DNA from: Ramlibacter tataouinensis TTB310
GTDB taxonomy: Bacteria > Pseudomonadota > Gammaproteobacteria > Burkholderiales > Burkholderiaceae_C
NCBI RefSeq assembly: GCF_000215705.1
Contig: NC_015677.1
Span: forward strand, 756,001 to 820,000
DNA length: 64,000 bases
Direction: 5' to 3'
Shown: in pieces, positions 10,014 to 19,638 of the stretch
Layout of the letters: every line of letters starts with the position of its first letter
How positions within the stretch are numbered: position 1 is the first letter of the stretch
The notes under the pieces: model-generated
What the model was told of the DNA's origin: nothing
The model's input: only the letters and a program-made list of their open reading frames with translations
Database searches by the model: none
Made by a program: the position numbers and the translations under genes

Positions 10014-11243
10014 TTACTTGGCCATCCGGGCCTGCACGGCCTCGACGCGCGCCCGGTGGATCATGTCCCCGATGTTCTTGCCGGCCACCCCGCTCGCGTG
10101 CGCGGCGTCGGCCACCGAGGCCGTGTCCACCGACCGGGCGGCGGCGAGCGCAGCCAGCAGCGTTTCCCGCTGCGGGTAGGGCCGCTGGTCCAGGCCGCCG
10201 CCGCGGCCGCGCGCGTCGCACTCGCAGGCCAGCAGGATGTCGGCAAAGCGCGCCGGCTTGCGGAAGGCATCGCAGCGCTCCAGCAACCGCACCACCGCGG
10301 CGGCGCCGAATTCGCCGCTGCGGTGGATGTTGCCGTGCTCGCGCGCCACCACGTCGGCCAGCTCGCGGCATTCGCCCGGCACCCGCAGCCGCTCGGCCAG
10401 GCCCTTGAGCAGCCGGGCGCTGCGTTCCTCGTGGCCGATGTGCCTGGGCAGGACATGGGCCGGGGTCGTGCCCTTGCCCAGGTCGTGCGCCAGGCAGGCG
10501 AAGCGCACCGGCAACGGCGCCTGCAGCCGTGCGCCCATGTCCAGCACCATCATCAGGTGCACGCCGGTGTCCACCTCCGGGTGGTACTCGGCGCGCTGCG
10601 GCACGCCCCACAGGCGGTCCACCTCGGGCAGCAGCCGGGCCAGCGCGCCGCACTCGCGCAGCACCCCGAACATGCGCGAGGGCCGCTGCTCCATCAGCCC
10701 GCGCGCCAGCTCCTGCCAGACGCGCTCGGCCACCAGGGCGTCGACCTCGCCGTCCTGCACCATGCCGCGCATCAGCGCCAGGGTCTCCGGCGCCACGGCG
10801 AAGTCGGCGAAGCGGGCGGCGAAGCGCGCCAGCCGCAGGATGCGCACCGGGTCCTCGCGGAAAGCCTCGGTGACGTGGCGCAGCACGCGCGCGCGCAGGT
10901 CGCGCTGGCCGCCGAACGGATCGATCAGCCGTCCCTGGGGATCGCGCGCCATGGCGTTGATGGTCAGGTCGCGCCGGGCCAGGTCCTGCTCCAGCGTCAC
11001 GCCGGGCTCGGCATGGAAGGCGAAGCCGTGGTAGCCGCGCGCGGTCTTGCGCTCGGTGCGCGCCAGCGCGTACTCCTCGCGCGTCTCGGGATGCAGGAAG
11101 ACCGGGAAGTCCTTGCCCACCGGCAGCCAGCCGGCGCGCATCATGGCCTCGGGCGTGGCGCCCACCACCACCCAGTCGCGGTCATGCACCGGCCGGCCCA
11201 GCAGGGCATCGCGCACCGCACCGCCGACTTCGTAGATCTGCAT
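10014..11243 (-). CDS. cca: CCA tRNA nucleotidyltransferase (multifunctional, with HD domain)
   Basis: The protein has 409 residues. The nucleotidyltransferase core opens with [11 protein letters not shown] and [12 protein letters not shown] (metal-binding DxD). [10 protein letters not shown] and [12 protein letters not shown] follow, as in class II enzymes. An HD phosphohydrolase domain from about residue 225 contains [12 protein letters not shown] and [13 protein letters not shown]. The enzyme adds or repairs the 3'-CCA end of tRNAs; the HD part matches the long proteobacterial form. Its 5' end is 38 bp from the dapA-like gene, which lies on the same strand. Confidence 0.95.
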   Translation of the reverse strand: MQIYEVGGAVRDALLGRPVHDRDWVVVGATPEAMMRAGWLPVGKDFPVFLHPETREEYALARTERKTARGYHGFAFHAEPGVTLEQDLARRDLTINAMARDPQGRLIDPFGGQRDLRARVLRHVTEAFREDPVRILRLARFAARFADFAVAPETLALMRGMVQDGEVDALVAERVWQELARGLMEQRPSRMFGVLRECGALARLLPEVDRLWGVPQRAEYHPEVDTGVHLMMVLDMGARLQAPLPVRFACLAHDLGKGTTPAHVLPRHIGHEERSARLLKGLAERLRVPGECRELADVVAREHGNIHRSGEFGAAAVVRLLERCDAFRKPARFADILLACECDARGRGGGLDQRPYPQRETLLAALAAARSVDTASVADAAHASGVAGKNIGDMIHRARVEAVQARMAK

Positions 11244-11278
11244 CGGGCCAGTGTACGGCCCGGCCAGCGGCGGGCAGC

Positions 11279-12190
11279 TCAGCCGTTGAGCTGCTGCCAG
11301 ACCTGGCGGGCCTGCACGGCCAGCTGAGGTGGCGCCGGCGGCAGCGGCAGCCGGCAGTCGCCCACCTCCAGGCCCAGCGTGCGCAGCATCGCCTTGGCCG
11401 ACATCGCGAAGACCCAGTCCTCGCCGCTGGCAAAGGCGAACGAGGGCAGCAGCCGCTGGTTCAGCTCGCGGGCACGCTGCACGTCACCCCTGCCGAATGC
11501 TTCGATCAGTTCCTTGAAGACCGGCGAGGTCCAGTGGGTGCTGGTGCCCACCAGGCCGACCCCGCCCACGGCGAGCAGCGGCAGGGTCAGCGCGTCGTCG
11601 CCCGCGTACAGGTCGAAATGCGCGCCGGCCTGCGCCACCAGGTCCGCCGCCGCGGCCGGATCGCCGGTGGCGTCCTTGAACGCGACCAGGTTGGGCACTT
11701 CGCGGAACAGGCGCAGCAGCACCTCCCGGGCGATGCGGCGGCCGGTGCGCAGCGGCACGTCATAGGCCATCACCGGCAGGCGGGTGGCGCCGGCGACGGC
11801 GCGCAAGTGCGCCTCCAGGCCGGCCTGGGGCGGCCGGGTGTAGTAGGGCGCCACCACCAGCACGCCGGCCGCGCCCAGGCCCTGCGCCCGGCGCGTGAGC
11901 GCCACGCTGCGCGCCGTGTCGCCGCTGCCGGTGCCGGCCAGCACCGGGATGGTGACGGCTTGCGCCACCGCCCGCACCAGGTCGCTGTGCTCCTCGTCGG
12001 TGAGCGAGGAGCCCTCGCCGGTGGTGCCCGCCACCACCAGAGCGTCATGGCCGCGGCCAGCCAGCCAGCGGGCCAGCCGCTGCGCCGCACCCAGGTCCAG
12101 CCGCCCCTGCGCGTCGAAGGGCGTCACCATGGCCGTCAGCACGGCGCCGAAATGGCGCGGCTGCGCCGCATTGCCGGCGGTGGCGTTCAC
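11279..12190 (-). CDS. dapA: 4-hydroxy-tetrahydrodipicolinate synthase (DapA-type aldolase)
   Basis: The protein has 303 residues with a class I TIM-barrel aldolase fold. GTTGEGSSL (about residue 50), the Tyr motif [11 protein letters not shown] (about 140) and the Schiff-base Lys in [12 protein letters not shown] (about 167) are all in place, and a [12 protein letters not shown] block follows. It condenses pyruvate with aspartate semialdehyde for lysine and cell-wall DAP. The GTG start at 12190 overlaps the GST stop (GTGA). Some Burkholderiales carry several DapA paralogues, so a related pyruvate-dependent aldolase is possible. Confidence 0.82.
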   Translation of the reverse strand: MNATAGNAAQPRHFGAVLTAMVTPFDAQGRLDLGAAQRLARWLAGRGHDALVVAGTTGEGSSLTDEEHSDLVRAVAQAVTIPVLAGTGSGDTARSVALTRRAQGLGAAGVLVVAPYYTRPPQAGLEAHLRAVAGATRLPVMAYDVPLRTGRRIAREVLLRLFREVPNLVAFKDATGDPAAAADLVAQAGAHFDLYAGDDALTLPLLAVGGVGLVGTSTHWTSPVFKELIEAFGRGDVQRARELNQRLLPSFAFASGEDWVFAMSAKAMLRTLGLEVGDCRLPLPPAPPQLAVQARQVWQQLNG

Positions 12191-12867
12191 CGCGCCGTCC
12201 GGTAGGGCTCCTCGAAATCGAGGAAGTCCTTCTCGGCCAGCGCATCGTCCACCCAGGCCTTCACGCCCGGCAGGGCGCCGACACGGCGGATGTAGTCGGT
12301 GACAGGCGCGGGAACCGGCAGGGCATAGGTCTTCAGGCGCATGCACACGGGCGCGAAGAAGGCGTCGGCGATGGAGAACTCTCCGAACAGCATTGGGCCG
12401 CCGTGCTGCTCCAGCAGCCCGGTCCACATGTCGACGATGCGCTGCACGTCGGCGCGCACTGCCGGCTGGTCGCGCCAGACCAGGGCGCCCACCTGCGGCA
12501 GCGTCGCCTCGATGTTCATCGGGCAGTGGCTGCGCAGGGCGGAGAAGCCCGCGTGCATCTCGGCGCAGACGCTGCGCGCCCGCGCGCGGGCACGGGTATC
12601 GCGCGGCCACAGCGCCCGCTCGGGAAAGCGCTCGGCCAGGTATTCCGCGATCGCCAGCGTGTCCCAGACCGCGAGGTCCCCGTCCACCAGGACCGGCACC
12701 AGGCCCGCGGGGCTCACCGCCGCCACCGTTTTCTGGAACGCGGAATCGGCGTCCCGGTCGAAGCGGACCTTGACCTCCTCGAACGGGATGCCGGCCTGGC
12801 GCAGCAGCACCCAGGGCCGCATGGACCAGGACGAGTAGTTCTTGTTGCCGATGTAGAGCTTGAGCAC
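12187..12867 (-). CDS. Glutathione S-transferase family protein
   Basis: The protein has 226 residues. The N-terminal thioredoxin-like domain starts LYIGNKNYSSWSMRPWVLL with the catalytic-Ser region, and has GLVPVLVDGD and DTLAIAEYLAERFP typical of the glutathione site. The helical C-terminal domain follows. SSWSMRPW resembles maleylacetoacetate isomerase or YfcF-like GSTs. It overlaps the start of the dapA-like gene by 4 bp and is divergent from the ArsR operon. Confidence 0.85.
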   Translation of the reverse strand: MLKLYIGNKNYSSWSMRPWVLLRQAGIPFEEVKVRFDRDADSAFQKTVAAVSPAGLVPVLVDGDLAVWDTLAIAEYLAERFPERALWPRDTRARARARSVCAEMHAGFSALRSHCPMNIEATLPQVGALVWRDQPAVRADVQRIVDMWTGLLEQHGGPMLFGEFSIADAFFAPVCMRLKTYALPVPAPVTDYIRRVGALPGVKAWVDDALAEKDFLDFEEPYRTAR

Positions 12868-12960
12868 GCGCGTTCTCCTCGAATGCAGCGCATGCTAGCG
12901 GCCGCCGCCGGCGCATTGATGCAAAAAAGTCGGCTGATTGATGCGGCCCGTGCGGCCGGC

Positions 12961-13012
12961 TTGCGTCGACGGCTGTTCGTGTTATAAACCAGATGGTTAA
13001 ATAACCGATTGG
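12961..13012 (+). promoter_or_regulatory. Promoter and palindromic operator of the ArsR-SRPBCC-GFA operon
   Basis: TTGCGT (12961-12966) and TATAAA (12983-12988) with a 16-bp spacer form a plausible sigma-70 promoter. An imperfect palindrome at 12989-13012 has core GGTTA-AA-TAACC flanked by CCA and TGG, and ends 6 bp before the ArsR start. This placement is typical of ArsR autorepression. Confidence 0.6.
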
Positions 13013-13018
13013 CTTTTC

Positions 13019-13441
13019 ATGGCGACCGACGCACTGAGCCTGGCCTTCGCGGCGCTGGCCGACCCCACCCGCCGCATGCTGCTGGCCCGCCTGGCCCAGG
13101 GTGCGACCAGCGTGAACGAACTGGCGGCGCCCTTCGACATGAGCACGCCGGCGGTCTCCAAGCACCTGAAGGTGCTGGAGCGCGCAGGCCTGGTGGAAAC
13201 GGGACGCCTGGCGCAGGCCCGGCCGCGCCGGCTGGTCGCGCAGCCGCTGCAGGCGGCGGCCCAGTGGCTGGAGGTTTACCGCCCGCTCTGGGAGGCGCGG
13301 CTGGACCGGCTGGACGGCTATGTGCGCGAGCTGAAGGCAGCCCGTGAGCAGGGCGGCAACGGCCCACCCGGCGCCAAGAGGCCCGGCCGCGCCGGTGCGC
13401 CGCCGCGGTCCCCGAACCCCCCGCGCAAGAAAAGGAGCTGA
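13019..13441 (+). CDS. ArsR-family winged-helix repressor
   Basis: The protein has 140 residues. The HTH spans about residues 15-75 (LADPTRRMLLARLAQG, then SVNELAAPFDMSTPAVSKHL). There is no metal-binding ELCVC motif, so it belongs to the SdpR-like group usually paired with SRPBCC proteins rather than to metal sensors. The C-terminus is Pro/Arg-rich. No clear Shine-Dalgarno precedes the ATG. It probably represses its own operon through the palindrome just upstream. Confidence 0.87.
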   Translation: MATDALSLAFAALADPTRRMLLARLAQGATSVNELAAPFDMSTPAVSKHLKVLERAGLVETGRLAQARPRRLVAQPLQAAAQWLEVYRPLWEARLDRLDGYVRELKAAREQGGNGPPGAKRPGRAGAPPRSPNPPRKKRS

Positions 13442-13442
13442 C

Positions 13443-13931
13443 ATGCCGAACCCGATGCACACCGACCGGCCACAAGCCGGGCACGCCCTGGTCATCACCC
13501 GGGTGCTCGACGCGCCGCCTGATCTCGTGTTCGAAGCCTGGACGTCGGCCGACCACCTCCAGCGGTGGTGGTACCCCCGCCAGGACGGCCGGGACTTCGT
13601 CTGCACGTCGTTCGAGATGGACTTCCGCGTCGGCGGTGCCTACCGGTACTCGATCCGCTCGCCGCAGGGGCAGGACTACCCAGCCCACGGCACCTACCTG
13701 GAGATCGCGCCGGGGCGGCGGCTGGTGTTCACCTTCCAATGGGACGGTCCGGCTTCGCCCCAGACCTTGATCGCCGTGGACTTCGAAGCCCTGGCCGGCG
13801 CCAGGACGCGCCTGACCTTCACCCAGGAGGCGTTTGCCGATGCGGCCGACCGAGACTCGCACGAGAGCGGGTGGAGCGACGTGCTGGACCGGCTGGCCGA
13901 GGCGCTGGCCGTGCGGGAGAAAAGGGCATGA
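13443..13931 (+). CDS. SRPBCC/AHSA1-like domain protein
   Basis: The protein has 162 residues with an AHSA1-type START-like fold: VITRVLDAPPDLVFEAWTSADHLQRWW near the N-terminus, FRVGGAYRYSI in the middle and HESGWSDVLDRLAEAL at the C-terminus. The ATG at 13443 follows the ArsR stop by one base, with AAGGAG at 13432-13437. Its ligand is unknown; ArsR-SRPBCC pairs are common and poorly characterised. Confidence 0.85.
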   Translation: MPNPMHTDRPQAGHALVITRVLDAPPDLVFEAWTSADHLQRWWYPRQDGRDFVCTSFEMDFRVGGAYRYSIRSPQGQDYPAHGTYLEIAPGRRLVFTFQWDGPASPQTLIAVDFEALAGARTRLTFTQEAFADAADRDSHESGWSDVLDRLAEALAVREKRA

Positions 13932-14332
13932 CGGCCGCGTTCCACGGCTCCTGCCACTGTGCCGCGGTCCGGTTCCGCTGCGAATTGGAGGTCCAGCAGC
14001 CCACCAGCCGGTGCAACTGCTCGATCTGCCGCAAGTCGCGCTTCTGGAAGACCCTGGTGGCGGGCGACCGGTTCACGCTGCTGCAGGGCCGCCAGGCCCT
14101 CGCCGAGTACCGCTTCGGCAGCCGCAGGATCGCGCACATGTTCTGCCGCCACTGTGGCGTGAAGGTCTATGGCCACAGCGGCGCCGAGGCGTTCGGGCAG
14201 GAGTTCTACGCCGTGAACCTCGCATGCCTGGACGACGTGCGCGACGAGGACCTGGCCGCCCTGCCCCTGGCCTACGAGGACGGGCGGCACGACGACTGGG
14301 CATCCGCGCCCGCGGTGACCTGCATCCTCTGA
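13928..14332 (+). CDS. GFA (CENP-V/glutathione-dependent formaldehyde-activating) family protein
   Basis: The protein has 134 residues. Zinc ligands are visible in GSCHCAAVRF, CNCSICRKS and MFCRHCGVKVYG, the two-zinc pattern of the GFA fold. The start overlaps the SRPBCC stop (ATGA). Most members have no proven activity; a thiol-adduct role is possible but not shown by the sequence. It is the third gene of the ArsR-led operon. Confidence 0.87.
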   Translation: MTAAFHGSCHCAAVRFRCELEVQQPTSRCNCSICRKSRFWKTLVAGDRFTLLQGRQALAEYRFGSRRIAHMFCRHCGVKVYGHSGAEAFGQEFYAVNLACLDDVRDEDLAALPLAYEDGRHDDWASAPAVTCIL

Positions 14333-14350
14333 GCCGCGGGCAGGCCGGCG

Positions 14351-14857
14351 TCAGTCGTCCGTCTTGCGCGGGCCCTCGTCCTTGCCCATCAGCCGCCGCA
14401 CCGGTTTCTCGGACATCAGCACGCCCAGGGCCAGCAGCGCGCTGAACACCGCGATGGCCTCGCGGCCCAGGCCCGCCGTCATGCCGATGGCCGACGTCAT
14501 CCACAGGCCGGCCGCCGTGGTCAGGCCGCGCACCTGGTCGTCCTGGGCCGACTTCAGGATGGCGCCGGCGCACAGGAAGCCGATGCCCGCGACCACGCCC
14601 TGGATCACCCGGCTCAGGTCGCCGGGCTCGATGCCGGACTGCAGCGCGGCGAGCACGAACAGGGCCGAGCCCAGCGACACCAGCATGTGCGTGCGCAGTC
14701 CCGCGGCCTTGCCGGCGTGCTCGCGCTCGTAGCCGAGCATCGCACCCAGCAGCGCCGCCAGCAGCAGGCGCAGCACGATGCGGGTGATGTCCTCCAGGTC
14801 GCGGAAGTCCGAGAACTCGGCCGCGAGGGTGGCCAGGATCCGGTCGCCCACGTCCAT
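14351..14857 (-). CDS. MgtC/SapB-family membrane protein
   Basis: The protein has 168 residues with four to five membrane segments. The family core is present: LLAALLGAMLGYEREHAGKAAGLRTHMLVSLGSALF, then GVVAGIGFLCAGAIL and RGLTTAAGLWMTSAIGMTAGLG. MgtC proteins are tied to growth in low magnesium and to F-type ATP synthase control in Salmonella; the short SapB type has unknown function. The ATG shares a base with the transglycosylase stop, implying cotranscription. Confidence 0.88.
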   Translation of the reverse strand: MDVGDRILATLAAEFSDFRDLEDITRIVLRLLLAALLGAMLGYEREHAGKAAGLRTHMLVSLGSALFVLAALQSGIEPGDLSRVIQGVVAGIGFLCAGAILKSAQDDQVRGLTTAAGLWMTSAIGMTAGLGREAIAVFSALLALGVLMSEKPVRRLMGKDEGPRKTDD

Positions 14858-16854
14858 CAGGGCAGGTCCGCGCTGGGCTCGGGCAGGCTGGCGTCGCGCG
14901 GCCCCACGCTGCCCAGGCGCGCCTTGAGCGACTGCGGCTGGCCGGTGAGCAGCGCGGCGTAGGCCGTGGTGTTGGCCAGCACCTTCTTGACGTAGTCGCG
15001 GGTCTCGCCGAAGGGCACGTTCTCGGCCCAGGCGGCGGCGTCCATCACGGGGCCGTTGCGCCAGGCGCGCGGGCGGCTGGGACCGGCGTTGTAGGCGGCC
15101 GCGGCCAGCGGCATGGAGCCGCCGAAATCGTCCAGCACCAGCTTGAGGTAGCCGGTGCCGATGGCGATGTTGGTCTCGCGGTCGTTCAGCTGGTCGACCT
15201 TGAAGCCCTGCAGCCCGATGCGGCGCGCCGTCCAGCGGGCCGTGCCGGGCATCACCTGCATCAGCCCGGAGGCGCCCACGTGCGAGCGCGCGTCCGTGAC
15301 GAAGCGGCTTTCCTGGCGGATCAGGCCGTACACGTAGGCCGGGTCCAGGCCGATGTCCTGGCTGCGGCGCACCACCGACGCCTGGTGGGGCGTGGGGAAG
15401 CGCTGCTGGACGTCGAACTCGACCTTGGTGCGCTCGCTGGTGTTGATGCAGCGGTCCCAGACCTGGCTGTCGCAGGCCAGCTGCGCCGCCGCCAGCAGTT
15501 CGCGGTCGTTCATGCCGCCGGGCCGGTGCAGGTTGGTGGTGTAGTTCCACTCGCGCACGCCCTCGGGGCGCAGGCCCAGGGCGATGGCCTGCAGCCCGCG
15601 CGCCAGCCCGGGGTTGAGGCGGGCGGCCTCGCGCTCCTCGTCGGTCAGCGGCGCCGGCCGCGCGGGCAGCACGATGCGGTGGCCCAGTTCCTCCAGCGCC
15701 AGCTGCTCGTAGAAGCCGCGCGGCGATGCCAGCGCCGCCAGCAGGCGGCGGGACTCCTCGCGCCGGTCGTCCCCGCCCACGCCCATCAGGGCGCGGGCGC
15801 GCCAGTAGGTCCATGCCGGCTCGCGACGCAGTTCCTCGCTCATGGCGTCGGTGGCCGCCAGGATGGATTTCCATTGCGGCCCGCCGGCGGTGCGCAGGGC
15901 GGCGCGAACCTTCCAGGCCAGCATGTCGTCGCTGAGGTCCGAGTCGCGGCTGACGCGGGCGTAGTAGCCGGCCGCTTCCGGCTCCAGCCGGGTCGCGGCC
16001 TGCTTGCCGATCGCGCCCCAGACCCAGTTGCGCTCCTCCGGCGAGAGCATGGGCCCCCACTTGTTCTCCAGCTGGGCGGCGGCCTTCTCGCTGTCGCTGG
16101 AGGCCAGGCGGATCAGGGCCAGCACCACCAGCTCCTTGCGGGTGCGCGAGGCCGCGAAGACCCGGCTGGTGAGGAACTTGGTGGGGCTGGCATTGAGCTC
16201 CTTCAGGCCGGACAGGGCTTCGGGCTCCACCATCTCGACGGCCGCCGCGGCGGCCTGCGGGCGGTTGTGCTCCGTGGCCAGGCGGGCCTTGCGCCAGACG
16301 TCGGCCTCGGCGAGCCGGCCGCGCCCGACCTCGCCCACCAGGCCGCGCGCGGCCAGGGTGCAGGCGTCCTCGGGGTCGCGCTGCGCGAACCACAGCCGGC
16401 GCACCTCCTCGGCCAGGGCCGGCGAGGCGCCTTCGCGCTGCTGCTGCACCGCCAGGGCGTAGCAGCGCACCTGCGGGTCGTCGTTCATGCGAAAGCGCGG
16501 GTACTCCTGCGCGAAGGTTGCCCAGTCGCGCCGCAGGCCCAGCTGCAGCAGCCAGTCGTTGCGCAGGCGGTCTTCCTGGTAGGTGCCGGCGTAGCGGGTG
16601 AGGAACTCCTGCACCTCCTGCGGCGTGGCCGTCTCCAGCCGCGCGCGCAGCTCCCAGTAGGCGGCCCAGGGCTCCAGGGCGTGGCCGTGCACCTCGGGCA
16701 GCAGCTGCGCCAGGCGGGCGCGGTCGTTCCGCTCGAAGGCCTTGGCCATCTCCAGCAGGGCATCGTCGCCGCGACCCGGCGGCAGGACATGCTGTGCCTG
16801 CCCGGGGCCGGCCAGCACGGCCGCGAGCAGTGTCAGAATCGTTCTCAACTTCAT
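14857..16854 (-). CDS. Soluble lytic murein transglycosylase (Slt70-like)
   Basis: The protein has 665 residues. A signal peptide covers about residues 1-20, and a long alpha-helical superhelix spans about 25-470. The C-terminal SLT domain carries the catalytic Glu in GLIRQESRF, then SHVGASGLMQVMPGTA and AAAAYNAGPSR. It cleaves peptidoglycan glycan strands in the periplasm. Start at 16854; only nine bases separate this start from the divergent cyclo-ligase start, so each gene's upstream signals must lie inside the other gene. Confidence 0.92.
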   Translation of the reverse strand: MKLRTILTLLAAVLAGPGQAQHVLPPGRGDDALLEMAKAFERNDRARLAQLLPEVHGHALEPWAAYWELRARLETATPQEVQEFLTRYAGTYQEDRLRNDWLLQLGLRRDWATFAQEYPRFRMNDDPQVRCYALAVQQQREGASPALAEEVRRLWFAQRDPEDACTLAARGLVGEVGRGRLAEADVWRKARLATEHNRPQAAAAAVEMVEPEALSGLKELNASPTKFLTSRVFAASRTRKELVVLALIRLASSDSEKAAAQLENKWGPMLSPEERNWVWGAIGKQAATRLEPEAAGYYARVSRDSDLSDDMLAWKVRAALRTAGGPQWKSILAATDAMSEELRREPAWTYWRARALMGVGGDDRREESRRLLAALASPRGFYEQLALEELGHRIVLPARPAPLTDEEREAARLNPGLARGLQAIALGLRPEGVREWNYTTNLHRPGGMNDRELLAAAQLACDSQVWDRCINTSERTKVEFDVQQRFPTPHQASVVRRSQDIGLDPAYVYGLIRQESRFVTDARSHVGASGLMQVMPGTARWTARRIGLQGFKVDQLNDRETNIAIGTGYLKLVLDDFGGSMPLAAAAYNAGPSRPRAWRNGPVMDAAAWAENVPFGETRDYVKKVLANTTAYAALLTGQPQSLKARLGSVGPRDASLPEPSADLP

Positions 16855-16863
16855 CGAGGGATT

Positions 16864-17448
16864 ATGGACAAGTCGGAAGAGAAAAAGGCGCTGCGGGCCC
16901 AGCTGGTCCAGGCGCGCCTGGCCATGCCGGACCGGCTGCGCGCCGCCTCCGAACTCCAGCGCGTGATGCGCATCTGGCTGGTGGGCAGGGCCGACACCGT
17001 GATCGGCGCCTACTGGCCGATCAAGGGCGAGTTCGACCCGCTGCCGGCGCTGCACCGCTGGAAGGAGGACGGCGAGCTGCAGGGCCGGCCGCAGCCGCGC
17101 CGCATCGGCCTGCCGGTGGTGGACAAGCTGCACAAGACCCTGAAGTTCCACGCCTGGTTCCCCGGCTGCCCGATGGAGGAGGACGCCTACGGCATCCCCA
17201 AGCCCAAGGACACCGAGGTGATCGTGCCCACGCTGCTGTTCGTGCCCTGCGTGGGCTACGGGCCCGGCGGCTTCCGGCTGGGCTATGGCGGCGGCTTCTA
17301 CGACCGGACCCTGGCCGAGCTGCGGCCGCGGCCCTTCACCGTGGGCCTGGGCTTTTGCAACGCCTTCCTGCCCGACCTGGAGCCCGAGCCGCACGACGTC
17401 CCGCTGGACGCCATCCTGAACGACAACGGCGTCGTCTGGCCGGTGTGA
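16864..17448 (+). CDS. 5-formyltetrahydrofolate cyclo-ligase
   Basis: The protein has 194 residues. Family features are the basic N-terminus KKALRAQLVQARLAM, GAYWPIKGEFD, and the C-terminal VPCVGYGPGGFRLGYGGGFYDR nucleotide and folate loop. It converts 5-formyl-THF to 5,10-methenyl-THF with ATP. The ATG at 16864 keeps the full N-terminus; no ribosome binding site is evident in the short divergent gap. Also known as ygfA or fau in enterobacteria. Confidence 0.93.
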   Translation: MDKSEEKKALRAQLVQARLAMPDRLRAASELQRVMRIWLVGRADTVIGAYWPIKGEFDPLPALHRWKEDGELQGRPQPRRIGLPVVDKLHKTLKFHAWFPGCPMEEDAYGIPKPKDTEVIVPTLLFVPCVGYGPGGFRLGYGGGFYDRTLAELRPRPFTVGLGFCNAFLPDLEPEPHDVPLDAILNDNGVVWPV

Positions 17449-17467
17449 CACCCTGGGAAGCCCGCGC

Positions 17468-18658
17468 GTGAAAACCCTGACCCGGATCCTGATCGCCCTG
17501 CTGGCCGTGCTGCTGCTGGCCGCCGCCGTCCTGCAGCTGACGGGCCACGGCTACTTCTGGAAGGCCCTGCGCTACACCTACCTGCAAGGCCACAACACCG
17601 CGCACATCGACGATGCGCGCAACTTCATCCAGGCCCCGATCACCGGCGGCCCGCCCCAGCCCTGGCCGGCGGCGGCCGCCCCGCGGCCGCTGTCCGACGC
17701 CATGCGGCAGTACCTGCAGACGCACCGCAGCGCCGCCTTCCTGGTGGCGCACCGCGGCGCGCTGGTGCACGAGAGCTACTTCCCGCCCTACGGCCCGGAC
17801 AGCCGCACCAACGTCTTCTCCATGGCCAAGACGGTGACCACCCTGCTCGCCGGCGCGGCCGTTGCCGACGGGCTGGTGCCCGGCTTCGACGCGCCGCTGT
17901 CCACCTGGGTGGGCGAGTACGCGGCGCACCCGCAGGGCCGCTCCGCCACCCTGGCGCAGCTGTCGGCCATGACCGCCGGCCACGAGTGGACCGAGAACTA
18001 CTACCTGCCGCTCAACCCCACGACCGAGCTGTACTTCGCCGGCCATGCCGCGGCCACCGTGCTGCGCCACGGCTTCGAGCGGGCGCCGGGCAGCGGCTAC
18101 GAGTACAGCAGCGCTTCCACCCAGCTGCTGGGCATCGCCCTGCAGCGGGCGCTGCAGGTGCGCGAGGGCGGCCTCACGCTGGCCGGCTACGCGTCGCGCC
18201 GGCTGTGGCAGCCGCTGGGCCTGCAGGACGCGAGCTGGAGCCTGGACGCGCCGCGCGAGCGCGGCGGCATGGAGCTGGCCTACTGCTGCATCCACACCTC
18301 GGCGCGCAACATGGCCCGCCTGGGGCAGCTGCTGCTGCAGGAAGGCCAGTGGAACGGCCGGGCGGTGCTGCCCGCCGACTTCGTGCGGCGCATGACCTCG
18401 CCCAACGGCCAGGTGGACTACTACGGCCACGGCCTGTGGATGGACCCGGGCCACAGCCCGCCCTTCTACTTCATGCAGGGCCACCTGGGCCAGTACACCA
18501 TCGTCGTTCCCTCGGCGCAGCTGGTGATCGTGCGCCTGGGCCAGTGGCGCACCAAGGAACGGGGCCGCCACGCCGTCATCCCGGAAGAGGTGTACCTCTA
18601 CGTGCAGGAGGCGCTGGCCCTGGTGGGCGGGCCTTCCAAGCAGGCGGCCGGTCGCTAG
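17468..18658 (+). CDS. Membrane-anchored serine hydrolase, beta-lactamase/class C PBP family
   Basis: The protein has 396 residues. An uncleaved signal anchor spans about residues 6-26. The SxxK nucleophile motif is FSMAKTVTT (about residue 118) and the YxS-like motif is YEYSSAS (about 214). A C-terminal HGLWMDPG segment replaces the usual HxG/KTG region. These proteins are often called 6-aminohexanoate-dimer-hydrolase-like or EstB-like esterases; the substrate is unknown. It follows the cyclo-ligase by 19 bp and overlaps the LysR gene tail to tail by 4 bp. Confidence 0.85.
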   Translation: MKTLTRILIALLAVLLLAAAVLQLTGHGYFWKALRYTYLQGHNTAHIDDARNFIQAPITGGPPQPWPAAAAPRPLSDAMRQYLQTHRSAAFLVAHRGALVHESYFPPYGPDSRTNVFSMAKTVTTLLAGAAVADGLVPGFDAPLSTWVGEYAAHPQGRSATLAQLSAMTAGHEWTENYYLPLNPTTELYFAGHAAATVLRHGFERAPGSGYEYSSASTQLLGIALQRALQVREGGLTLAGYASRRLWQPLGLQDASWSLDAPRERGGMELAYCCIHTSARNMARLGQLLLQEGQWNGRAVLPADFVRRMTSPNGQVDYYGHGLWMDPGHSPPFYFMQGHLGQYTIVVPSAQLVIVRLGQWRTKERGRHAVIPEEVYLYVQEALALVGGPSKQAAGR

Positions 18659-19638
18659 TCGATGAAGTCCACGGTGTCCGGGTCGGGCACCTCGCCGATG
18701 GTCTCGCGGGTGCGCTTGCTCTGCGCCATCATCCAGTCGCGGAAGGCCGCGATCTCCGGCCGCTGCGCGCCGCGCGGCCCCAGGATCATCCAGTAGGCCA
18801 TGGGCGACTCCATGCGCAGCTGGGGCAGCGGCTCGATCAGGTCGCCGTTGGCCAGGTGCTCGGCCACCATGGGCAGGCGCGCCAGCACCACGCCCTGGCC
18901 GGTGAGGGCCGCCTGCACCATCTGGTAGGCGTAGTTGAAGTACAGCCAGCGCTTGGGCTGCAGCTTCGGCTGCTGCTGCTCGTCGAACCAGCGGCGCCAG
19001 GTCAGCCACTCCAGGTGGGTGCGGTGCGCGTCGCCCGCCTCGATCAGCGCGAACTGCGCCAGGTCGGCCGGCTTCTTCAAGGGACCGCCGGTCTTGAGCA
19101 GCCAGGGGCTGACCACCGGCGTGAGCTGCTCGCCGAACAGCCGCGCCGCCTGCGCCGGCATGGTGGCCATGGGACCGTAGCGCAGGGCCAGATCCACGTC
19201 GGCCAGCTCCAGGTCGAGCGTGGTGTCCGAGGCGTCGATGCGGATGTCGATGTCCGGGTGCTCGCGCTGGAACTGCTCCAGCCGCGGGATCAGCCACATG
19301 GACGCGAACGAGGCGAAGGTGGTGAGCGAGACGTTCTTGCGCCCGGCGCTCTGGCGGATCTGGCGCACCGCGCCGTCGATGCGCGGCAGGCTCTGCGACA
19401 CCGCCAGCAGCAGCTGGGCACCGGCGCTGGTCAGCTCCACCGCGCGGGTGTGGCGCAGGAACAGGCCCACGCCCACCTCCTCCTCCAGCGCCTGGATCTG
19501 CCGGCTGACGGCCGACTGCGTCAAGGCCATCTCCTCGGCGGCGGCGCGGAAGTTCAGGTGGCGGGCCACCGCCTCGAAGGCGCGCAGGTAGCCCGCCGAG
19601 ACCGGCCGGCTGCGCAGGTGGGTTTGCGAGTGCTGCAT
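18655..19638 (-). CDS. LysR-family transcriptional regulator (GcvA-like)
   Basis: The protein has 327 residues. The HTH (about residues 15-75) includes LRAFEAVARHLNFRAAAEEMALTQSAVSRQIQALE. The effector domain starts near 105 (VSLTTFASFASMWLIPRL), characteristic of the GcvA subgroup. It is divergent from the DUF2917 gene with a 107-bp gap, the usual arrangement for a LysR protein and its target. The inducer is unknown. Confidence 0.9.
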   Translation of the reverse strand: MQHSQTHLRSRPVSAGYLRAFEAVARHLNFRAAAEEMALTQSAVSRQIQALEEEVGVGLFLRHTRAVELTSAGAQLLLAVSQSLPRIDGAVRQIRQSAGRKNVSLTTFASFASMWLIPRLEQFQREHPDIDIRIDASDTTLDLELADVDLALRYGPMATMPAQAARLFGEQLTPVVSPWLLKTGGPLKKPADLAQFALIEAGDAHRTHLEWLTWRRWFDEQQQPKLQPKRWLYFNYAYQMVQAALTGQGVVLARLPMVAEHLANGDLIEPLPQLRMESPMAYWMILGPRGAQRPEIAAFRDWMMAQSKRTRETIGEVPDPDTVDFID

